From assembly GCA_900549185.1 (NCBI GenBank), contig URNM01000020.1:1-19145 (forward strand): a stretch of DNA of 19,145 nucleotides. The letters run 5' to 3'. Made by a program: the position numbers and the translations under genes. Source of the stretch: an uncultured Collinsella sp. GTDB taxonomy: Bacteria > Actinomycetota > Coriobacteriia > Coriobacteriales > Coriobacteriaceae. Position 1 is the stretch's first letter. Each line of letters begins with the position of its first letter. Positions 13,825 to 19,145 of the stretch are shown piece by piece. The notes under the pieces were generated by a model. That model saw only the letters and a program-made list of their open reading frames with translations. It ran no database searches and had not been told where the DNA came from.

Positions 13825-14409
13825 ATGGATATCAAGGTTTCTGGACGCAAGACGACGGTAACCGATGCTCTGCGTGCGCATGTGGATGAGAAGATCGGCG
13901 AGGCGCTCAAGGTTTTCGATATCGAGCCCATGACGGTCGACGTTGTACTTCGCTATGAGAAGAACCCCTCGAACCCCAACCCGGCAATCGTCGAGGTTAC
14001 GGTTCGCGCTCGCGGTTCGGTGATTCGCGTTGCCGAGCACGGTGCAGATATGTACGCCGCCATCGACCTCTCCGCCGATAAGGTCACCCGCCAGCTGCGC
14101 AAGTTCAAGACCAAGGTCGTGGACAACCGCCAGGGCGGTGCCAGCGCAGCGGATGTCGCACCGGTCGAGCGCGTCGAGGATCTGGCCGACCTGCTGCTGC
14201 CCGAGGAGGAGGACGACCTGCTCGTCCGTGAGAAGGTCATTGATGTCACCCCGATGACTGAGGAGCAGGCGCTGGTGCAGACCGATCTGCTCGGCCACGA
14301 CTTCTACGTGTTCGAGAACGCGACGACTGGCCTCATCAATGTGGTGTATCACCGTAAGAATGGTGGATATGGCATCATCAAGCCCCGCATCGAAACACTT
14401 GACGAGTAA
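13825..14409 (+). CDS. hpf: Ribosome hibernation promoting factor, long form
   Basis: Long HPF binds the decoding centre of the 30S subunit and pairs 70S ribosomes into inactive 100S dimers in slow growth or stress. The 194-residue protein has the N-terminal S30AE domain (about 1-100: MDIKVSGRKTTVTDALRAHV, then the basic ADKVTRQLRKFK helix). An acidic linker with LLLPEEEDDLL follows. The C-terminal dimerisation domain (about 135-190) holds EALVQTDLLGHDFYVFENATTGLINVVYHRKNGGYGII. The length matches long HPF. ATG 13825 is chosen because TTGGAG (13813-13818) lies 6 nt upstream and homologues start with this strand; the upstream ATG 13765 adds residues without homology. It has its own terminator and is probably monocistronic. 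Confidence 0.95.
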   Translation: MDIKVSGRKTTVTDALRAHVDEKIGEALKVFDIEPMTVDVVLRYEKNPSNPNPAIVEVTVRARGSVIRVAEHGADMYAAIDLSADKVTRQLRKFKTKVVDNRQGGASAADVAPVERVEDLADLLLPEEEDDLLVREKVIDVTPMTEEQALVQTDLLGHDFYVFENATTGLINVVYHRKNGGYGIIKPRIETLDE

Positions 14410-14413
14410 AATA

Positions 14414-14470
14414 CGTTAACTTGCATGAGTTAACGGTTGGCGGCCATCCCATGCGGGTGGCCGCCTTTTT
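14414..14470 (+). terminator. Tandem hairpins with intrinsic terminator after hpf
   Basis: CGTTAACT (14414-14421) pairs with AGTTAACG (14428-14435). Immediately after, GGCGGCCA (14439-14446) pairs with TGGCCGCC (14458-14465), with inner CCC/GGG pairs, and is followed by TTTTT (14466-14470). The second is a typical Rho-independent terminator. Confidence 0.92.
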
Positions 14471-14488
14471 ACGTAAGGAGTCGCTTTG

Positions 14489-15442
14489 ATGGACAAGGCC
14501 GCATCCGCCGGTCATTCGGACCGTTGCCGCATCGTCGTCGATACTTGCTGCGACTTTAGCCCCGAGGTCGCCGCGAACCTCGATGTCGATATCCTGGGTT
14601 TCCCCTTCATTATCGATGGCGAGGAGCGCACGGATGACATCTGGTCGAGCATCACACCCAAGGAGTTCTACGACCGCATGCGCGCCGGCGCTCGCGTGTC
14701 TACCTCCGCCGTGTCGCTCGGTCGCTATATCGAGTTCTTTACCGAGTGCGCCAAAGAGGGTACGCCCACGGTCTACCTGTGCTTTACCTCGGCGCTGTCG
14801 TCGAGCTACAACTCCGCGTGCCAGGCGGCGGACGCCGTGCGCGCCGAGTATCCCAACTTTGAGCTCTACGTGGTCGACAACGCTCTGCCCTGCGCGACCG
14901 GCGCGCTCTTGGCGCTCGAGGCCGTGCGCCAGCGCTCGGCGGGACTGACCGCCAAGCAGCTGGTCGATTGGGCAAACGAGGCAAAGACCTATGTCCACGG
15001 CTACTTTACGCTCGAGAGCTTCGACGCACTGGCTGCCGGTGGCCGCATTCCGCCCGCGGCGGCGCAGCTCACGGCAAAGCTCGATGTCAAGCCCGAGCTC
15101 TCCTACGACCTTGCCGGCTCGCTGTCGCTGATCGGCGTCAACCGCGGCCGCAAGAAGGCGCTCAAGTCCATTCTCAAGTCGTTCCGCGAGAACTACGTGC
15201 CCGATCGCACCATGCCCATCGCCATTATGACGGCCGATGCCGAGAAGGACGGTGATTGGCTCGAGGCCGCCATCCGCAAGGAGGAGGGCTGCGCCGACGT
15301 CACGATCATTCGCAGCTCCGTCGGTCCTACCATCGGCTCGCACGTGGGCCCCGGCATGGTGGCCTGCGCGTTTTGGGGCAAGAATCGCGCCGAGAAAGCC
15401 TCGCTTTCCGACCGCATCGCGCGCCGTGTGCGCGGTGAGTAG
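14489..15442 (+). CDS. DegV family fatty-acid-binding protein
   Basis: DegV-fold proteins bind a single fatty acid; members such as FakB present it to the kinase FakA for entry into phospholipid synthesis. The 317-residue protein has the family layout: VVDTCCDFSPEVAANLDVDILGFPFIIDGEE at the start, RVSTSAVSLGRYIEFF in the ligand region, TSALSSSYNSA in the first domain, and LAAGGRIPPAAAQLTAKLDVKPEL with GRKKAL in the second. The C-terminus, SSVGPTIGSHVGPGMVACAFWG, matches the conserved IG.H.GPG.....F segment. ATG 14489 has TAAGGAG (14474-14480) 8 nt upstream. It follows the hpf terminator. A fakA-like kinase is not in the window. No recognisable gene lies in the 98 bp after it; only a weak AGTGCC/GGCACT pairing (15461-15494) is seen. 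Confidence 0.93.
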   Translation: MDKAASAGHSDRCRIVVDTCCDFSPEVAANLDVDILGFPFIIDGEERTDDIWSSITPKEFYDRMRAGARVSTSAVSLGRYIEFFTECAKEGTPTVYLCFTSALSSSYNSACQAADAVRAEYPNFELYVVDNALPCATGALLALEAVRQRSAGLTAKQLVDWANEAKTYVHGYFTLESFDALAAGGRIPPAAAQLTAKLDVKPELSYDLAGSLSLIGVNRGRKKALKSILKSFRENYVPDRTMPIAIMTADAEKDGDWLEAAIRKEEGCADVTIIRSSVGPTIGSHVGPGMVACAFWGKNRAEKASLSDRIARRVRGE

Positions 15443-15540
15443 ACAGGCGCTGCGGCTGCAAGTGCCCTCAAGTCACGGCCGAAACGCTGGCACTGAGTAT
15501 TCAACCTGGTAACAACACCCAACCCAAAAGGAAAGGTTTC

Positions 15541-16620
15541 ATGGCAAACAAGCTCTCCGTCGCATTCATCGGCACCGGAATCATGGGTGCCCCCATCGCC
15601 GGCCACATCCTGGACGCCGGCTATCCCGTCACGGTCAACAACCGCACCAAGTCCAAGGCCGCCACGCTTATCGAGCGCGGTGCCGCCTGGGCCGATACGC
15701 CGGCCGACGCCGTGGCTAACGCCGATGTCGTCTTTACCATGGTGGGCTATCCCTCCGAGGTCGAGGAGCTCTACCTGGCGGGCGACGGCCTGCTCGCGTG
15801 CACTAAGCCCGGCGCGGTGCTGATCGACCTCACCACGAGCTCGCCCGAGCTCGCCCGTGACATTGCCGAGGCCGCCCAGGTCTCCGGTCGCATGGCGTTT
15901 GACTGCCCCGTCACCGGCGGCGAGTCGGGCGCTATCGCCGGTACGCTCACGGCTATCGTGGGCGCTACCGAGAACGACATCGCGCCGGTCCGCGACATCC
16001 TTGCCACCTTTGCGGCCAACATCTGCTGCTTCGACGGCGCCGGTAAGGGCCAGGCTGCCAAGCTCGCCAACCAGGTGTCGCTGGGCGCCTGCATGGTCGG
16101 CATGGCAGACGCCATGGCATTTGCCGAGTTGAGCGGCCTTGACCTGGAGAAGACCCGACAGATGATCCTGGGCGGCACCGGTAAGTCCGGCGCCATGGAG
16201 AGCCTGGCGCCCAAGGCGCTCGACGGCGACTACAAGCCCGGCTTTATGGTCGAGCACTTCATCAAGGACCTGCGTCTGGCTCTCGCCTACGCCGACGACC
16301 GCGAGCTCGCGCTGCCCGGCGCCGACGTGGCCTTTACGCTCTACGACATGCTCGACGCCATCGGTGGCGCGAAGCTGGGCACCCAGGCCATCACGGTCCT
16401 CTACAAGGAGGAGGCCGACGCCATCGCCGCCGGTCTGGACTGGTCGCAGTATCGCCCCGAGGAGCACGGTGCCCACGAGGACGGCTGCGGTTGCGGCGAG
16501 CACGGCGACGACCACGAGTGCGGTTGCGGCCACCACCACGGCGAGGACCACGAGTGCTGCGGCGGCCACGGCCATGACGACGGCCACGAGTGCTGCTGCG
16601 GCCATCATCACGAGGAGTAG
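15541..16620 (+). CDS. NAD(P)-dependent beta-hydroxyacid dehydrogenase (3-hydroxyisobutyrate dehydrogenase family) with His/Cys-rich tail
   Basis: Family members oxidise 3-hydroxyacids such as 3-hydroxyisobutyrate, tartronate semialdehyde or 4-hydroxybutyrate-type substrates; the exact substrate cannot be read here. Residues 1-306 are a complete enzyme: Rossmann motif FIGTGIMG (GxGxMG at 11-16), substrate loop DCPVTGGESGA (121-131), and the catalytic GxGxxxKxxxN with K174 and N177. The terminal 53 residues (307-359) are an unusual extension with 14 His and 9 Cys plus Gly, Asp and Glu, built from about three HECxCG(H)n units. This should bind transition metals (Ni, Zn, Co or Cu) like the tails of SlyD or some HypBs. 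The enzyme core ends before it, so it is an added domain. AAAGG (15532-15536) precedes ATG 15541. It heads a four-gene run with gaps of 5, 15 and 6 bp. Confidence 0.92.
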   Translation: MANKLSVAFIGTGIMGAPIAGHILDAGYPVTVNNRTKSKAATLIERGAAWADTPADAVANADVVFTMVGYPSEVEELYLAGDGLLACTKPGAVLIDLTTSSPELARDIAEAAQVSGRMAFDCPVTGGESGAIAGTLTAIVGATENDIAPVRDILATFAANICCFDGAGKGQAAKLANQVSLGACMVGMADAMAFAELSGLDLEKTRQMILGGTGKSGAMESLAPKALDGDYKPGFMVEHFIKDLRLALAYADDRELALPGADVAFTLYDMLDAIGGAKLGTQAITVLYKEEADAIAAGLDWSQYRPEEHGAHEDGCGCGEHGDDHECGCGHHHGEDHECCGGHGHDDGHECCCGHHHEE

Positions 16621-16625
16621 CGCCC

Positions 16626-17054
16626 ATGAGCTGGACGTTCGTGGTGCTTGCGCTGGTGCTCTTTCTCTTTGCGATCTACATCGGCTTTTTGTGCGGCCAG
16701 TGGGCTTGCGAAAAGCGCGTCATCACCAAGCGCGACTACTGGATCGCCAATTTTGCAGGTGCGGCGGCAGTCGTCCTGCTAACCTGGGTGTTTTCGCTGT
16801 TCCCGCTGGTGCAGTTTGCGCCGATCGGCTGGCTCGGCGGCTTTATCGCCGGCCTTAAGATGAGCTTTGGCGAGTCCGTCGGCCCGTGGCGCAAGCACGA
16901 CGAGGTCTTTAATGTCAACAAGGCACACCGCGCCGCCGCCGATGCGGGCGACGCCGAGGAGCGCCGCCGCGCGCGTCACAATGGTGCAGCCGACCGACAG
17001 CTCATCTCGGTCACCGATGACAGCAAGGGTGCTGGCAAGCACACTAAGAAATAG
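16626..17054 (+). CDS. Small membrane protein with basic cytoplasmic tail
   Basis: I do not recognise a family. The 142-residue product has two clear hydrophobic segments, at about 4-22 and 40-62, with a third possible re-entrant stretch at about 67-80 (GWLGGFIAGLKMSFG). A hydrophilic tail rich in Arg, Lys, Ala and Asp occupies about 86-142. Basic residues after the first helix (CEKRVITKR) suggest that loop is cytoplasmic. ATG 16626 is 8 nt after GAGGAG (16612-16617), which lies in the end of the preceding dehydrogenase gene, so translation is probably coupled. An upstream start in the same frame would overlap the His/Cys tail and has no support. Its place between the metal-tailed dehydrogenase and the HEAT protein suggests a shared role that the sequence does not define. 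Confidence 0.82.
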   Translation: MSWTFVVLALVLFLFAIYIGFLCGQWACEKRVITKRDYWIANFAGAAAVVLLTWVFSLFPLVQFAPIGWLGGFIAGLKMSFGESVGPWRKHDEVFNVNKAHRAAADAGDAEERRRARHNGAADRQLISVTDDSKGAGKHTKK

Positions 17055-17069
17055 TAAGAAGAGGTAACT

Positions 17070-17768
17070 ATGGCAGAAAACAAGGAAGAACAGCTCACTG
17101 ATGAGGAGCTGGCACAGCTTCAGCTGGCAGAGGAGAACGAGAACGCCGTCGACCGTCTGGTCAAGGAGCTCGGCTGCCCCACGCGCCGCATCCGTCAGTT
17201 TGCCGCCCGCGTGCTGCACCTGCTTGCCGAGCGCGATCCGCAGCGCGTCGTGCCCTGCGTGCCCGCGCTGATCGAGGCGCTCGACCGCCCCGAGGCTCAG
17301 ACCCGCTGGGAGGCCCTCGATGCCCTTGCGGCGCTCGCCACCACCTGCCCCGAGCAGCTGGGCGATGCCTTTGAGGGCGCCGAGACCGCGCTGTTCGACG
17401 AGATTTCCTCCACGCTGCGCTATGCCGCCTTCCGCCTGCTGTGCGTGTGGGGCGCCACGAGCGTCGAGCGTTCGCGCGAGGCTTGGCCCATCCTGGACGA
17501 GGCCATCCAGTGCTACCACGGCGACCTCGAGTATCGCGACATGCTCGGTTGCCTGTACGAGTTTTGCCAGGGCGAGATTGACGCCGAGGTCGCCGAGAAG
17601 CTTGCGCTGCGCCTTAAGTTCGATGCCGAGAACGGCAAGGGCAGCTATCTCAAGGCCCGTTCGAGCGAGATTTGCGAAATGCTTGTTAAACGTTTTGGCC
17701 TGGATCTCTCCAAAAAGAAGAAGCGTGCTAGCGTTAAAAAATCTGACGACGCCGAAGACGAGGAGTAA
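17070..17768 (+). CDS. HEAT-repeat protein
   Basis: The 232-residue cytosolic protein is mostly paired helices typical of HEAT/ARM scaffolds. Units such as RRIRQFAARVLHLLAERDPQRVVPCVPALIEALDRPEAQTRWEALDALAALATTCPEQL (about 38-97) and STLRYAAFRLLCVWGATSVERSREAWPILDEAI repeat the pattern of a helix with buried Leu/Ala and a turn with Pro or Asp. The N-terminus is acidic (MAENKEEQLTDEELAQ) and the C-terminus has a Lys cluster (KKKKRASVKK) followed by an acidic end. Such proteins usually bind partners rather than catalyse. ATG 17070 follows AAGAGG (17059-17064) by 5 nt. It sits 15 bp after the membrane protein gene and 6 bp before the dehydrogenase gene, so it is an operon member. No specific partner can be named. 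Confidence 0.85.
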   Translation: MAENKEEQLTDEELAQLQLAEENENAVDRLVKELGCPTRRIRQFAARVLHLLAERDPQRVVPCVPALIEALDRPEAQTRWEALDALAALATTCPEQLGDAFEGAETALFDEISSTLRYAAFRLLCVWGATSVERSREAWPILDEAIQCYHGDLEYRDMLGCLYEFCQGEIDAEVAEKLALRLKFDAENGKGSYLKARSSEICEMLVKRFGLDLSKKKKRASVKKSDDAEDEE

Positions 17769-17774
17769 CAGATT

Positions 17775-18860
17775 ATGGCGCACGATGTAGTCCTGATTCC
17801 CGGTGACGGTATCGGTCCCGAGATTACGCAGGCTATGCGCCGCGTGGTCGAGGCCACCGGTGTCCAGATCAATTGGAACGTCCAGGAGGCCGGTGCCGGC
17901 GTCATGGACGAGTTTGGCACGCCGCTGCCCCAACATGTGCTCGATGCGGTCGCCGAGACCAAGGTTGCCATCAAGGGCCCCATCACCACGCCGGTCGGTA
18001 CGGGTTTCCGCAGCGTTAACGTTGCCCTGCGCAAGCACTTCGACCTGTACGCCTGCGTGCGCCCCTGCCTGTCGCAGCCGGGCGACGGCTCGCGCTTCCG
18101 CGACGTCGACCTGGTCATCGTGCGCGAGAACACCGAGGACCTCTACGCCGGCATCGAGTTCGATGAGGGCGCTGCCGAGGTCGAGGAGCTCTCGCAGCTC
18201 GTCGAGCGCTCGGGTCAGAAGACCTTCGCCGCTGATTCCGCCATCTCAATTAAGCCGATCTCCATCGCCAAGAGCCGCCGTATTGTGGAGTATGCCTTTG
18301 AGTATGCCCGCCGCTGCGGCCGCAAAAAGGTGACGGCCGTGCATAAGGCCAACATCATGAAGGCGACCGACGGCCTGTTCCTGCGCGTGGCGCGCGAGGT
18401 GGCCGCCAACTATCCCGATATCGAGTTCAACGACAAGATTGTCGACGCCACCTGCATGGGCCTGGTCCAGAACCCCAACGACTTCGATGTCCTGGTGCTG
18501 CCCAACCTGTACGGCGATATCGTGAGCGACTTGTGCGCCGGCCTGGTGGGCGGCTTAGGGATGGCCCCCGGCTCCAACATCGGTGCCGACTGCGCAATCT
18601 TTGAGGCAACGCACGGATCCGCGCCCGATATCGCGGGCCAGGATATCGCCAACCCCACGGCCGAGATCCTCTCTGCTGCGATGATGCTCGATCACCTGGG
18701 CGAGAACGACGCGGCCAATCGCATTCGCGCCGCCGTTTCTGCCACGCTCGACGAGGGTGAGCAGGTTACCGGCGACGTTCGTCGTGCCCAGACCGGCTCC
18801 GTTGAGGGTGCTGTGGGCACGCAGGCCTTTGCCGATGCCGTTATCGCGCACCTGGCCTAA
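17775..18860 (+). CDS. NAD-dependent isocitrate dehydrogenase (isocitrate/isopropylmalate dehydrogenase family)
   Basis: The enzyme oxidatively decarboxylates isocitrate to 2-oxoglutarate. The 361-residue length fits the short, homodimeric NAD type. LIPGDGIGPEI opens the fold. GFRSVNVALRK (S80, N82, R86) carries the substrate-binding Ser-x-Asn pair of isocitrate enzymes rather than the 3-isopropylmalate pattern, and RENTEDLYAGIE is typical of isocitrate dehydrogenase. In the cofactor region, HGSAPDIAG (H280-G288) has Asp285-Ile286, the pair associated with NAD instead of NADP (Lys-Tyr). Homoisocitrate or another malate-like substrate cannot be fully excluded. ATG 17775 follows AGGAG (17761-17765) by 9 nt, inside the end of the HEAT gene. 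It is the last gene of the run starting at 15541. Hairpins lie after its stop. Confidence 0.93.
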   Translation: MAHDVVLIPGDGIGPEITQAMRRVVEATGVQINWNVQEAGAGVMDEFGTPLPQHVLDAVAETKVAIKGPITTPVGTGFRSVNVALRKHFDLYACVRPCLSQPGDGSRFRDVDLVIVRENTEDLYAGIEFDEGAAEVEELSQLVERSGQKTFAADSAISIKPISIAKSRRIVEYAFEYARRCGRKKVTAVHKANIMKATDGLFLRVAREVAANYPDIEFNDKIVDATCMGLVQNPNDFDVLVLPNLYGDIVSDLCAGLVGGLGMAPGSNIGADCAIFEATHGSAPDIAGQDIANPTAEILSAAMMLDHLGENDAANRIRAAVSATLDEGEQVTGDVRRAQTGSVEGAVGTQAFADAVIAHLA

Positions 18861-18872
18861 GGTATGCACGCT

Positions 18873-18948
18873 GCAAACGCCTAAGTAGTACTTAAGTGTT
18901 TGCGTATAACCTGAGAATCAATACGCCCGGCGCTCTGTCGGGCGTATT
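18873..18948. terminator. Two hairpins after the isocitrate dehydrogenase gene
   Basis: GCAAAC (18873-18878) pairs with GTTTGC (18898-18903), with inner CTAAGT/ACTTAAG pairing, in an imperfect hairpin. AATACGCCCG (18920-18929) pairs perfectly with CGGGCGTATT (18939-18948) over a 9-nt loop, and its 3' side runs into TATTCTATT. The second is the better terminator candidate. The U-rich part is partly inside the stem, so the call is moderate. TATAAC at 18905-18910, between the two, might be a -10 for the next gene. Confidence 0.6.
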
Positions 18949-18986
18949 CTATTGCGGACTATGTTTCCTAACAAGGAGTAACTGAT

Positions 18987-19145
18987 ATGGGTCTGATTCA
19001 AAAGAAGGACGAGAAGGACGAGATCGACGGCATCCAGATCATCGAGCGCGGCGAAGGCCCCGACGGTGACGAGGACGAGAAGATCGATCTGGTCGCCGGT
19101 ACGTCTGCCGAGCACATTGCTGCCGGCACGACCGCCGAGGAGGAG
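18987..19145 (+). CDS. 5' part of an acidic ORF, cut by the window end
   Basis: ATG 18987 follows AAGGAG (18973-18978) by 8 nt and the frame stays open for 53 codons to the last base. The visible product is very rich in Asp, Glu, Lys and Ile (MGLIQKKDEKDEIDGIQ...). It has no signal peptide, membrane segment or known motif. The strong ribosome-binding site and the codon use, like that of its neighbours, make a real gene likely. The family cannot be told from this fragment. Confidence 0.7.
   Translation, partial: MGLIQKKDEKDEIDGIQIIERGEGPDGDEDEKIDLVAGTSAEHIAAGTTAEEE

Noticed and set aside
15193..16611. 472-codon minus-strand frame opposite degV and the dehydrogenase
   Set aside because: It spans two real genes and their intergenic gap; composition is Val/Ala-rich shadow sequence with no motif.

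Overview
The window looks like a chromosomal contig end from a high-GC Coriobacteriia member, most likely Collinsella or a close relative. This is inferred from the GC-rich codon use, the archaeal-style topoisomerase I, the NAD-type isocitrate dehydrogenase, long HPF and hydrogenase maturation genes, and Coriobacteria-style intergenic palindromes. Bases 1-48 are not genomic. They read as the end of an Illumina P7 sequence, an 8-base index and the Nextera read-2 transposase adapter, so the left edge is an assembly artefact.

Layout. (i) 49-3517: hypB (GTPase for nickel insertion into hydrogenase) behind an inverted-repeat leader, then a type IA topoisomerase with a TTG start, four zinc ribbons and a Lys-rich tail. 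(ii) 3518-6230: a minus-strand zinc-ribbon membrane protein and a divergent Tat-type lipoprotein of the serine beta-lactamase fold. Two copies of a ~70 bp palindromic element and a second composite repeat lie here. (iii) 6231-9734: tmk-holB-ricT (thymidylate kinase, clamp-loader delta', PSP1/RicT), an information-processing operon. (iv) 9837-11764: comF, whose Shine-Dalgarno lies in a strong hairpin, followed closely by a protein with a Vsr/DUF559-like nuclease motif. (v) 11765-12514: about 750 bp without a convincing gene. It holds a 217 bp MITE-like element with 47 bp inverted arms, two GC-rich hairpins, a promoter with a perfect TATAAT, and a ~320 nt region whose ends pair and whose interior forms many hairpins. 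I read the last as a structured RNA, possibly raiA-motif RNA. (vi) 12515-14409: an orphan solute-binding lipoprotein with a strong terminator, then the ribosome hibernation factor hpf. (vii) 14489-18860: degV, then a tight four-gene unit: a beta-hydroxyacid dehydrogenase with a His/Cys-rich metal-binding tail, a small membrane protein, a HEAT-repeat protein and NAD-isocitrate dehydrogenase. A truncated acidic ORF ends the window.

The items most worth following are the structured RNA near comF and hpf, the dehydrogenase with 14 His and 9 Cys in its last 53 residues, the hairpin over the comF ribosome-binding site, and the repeat families. Family assignments rest on motifs read by eye; no database search was possible.
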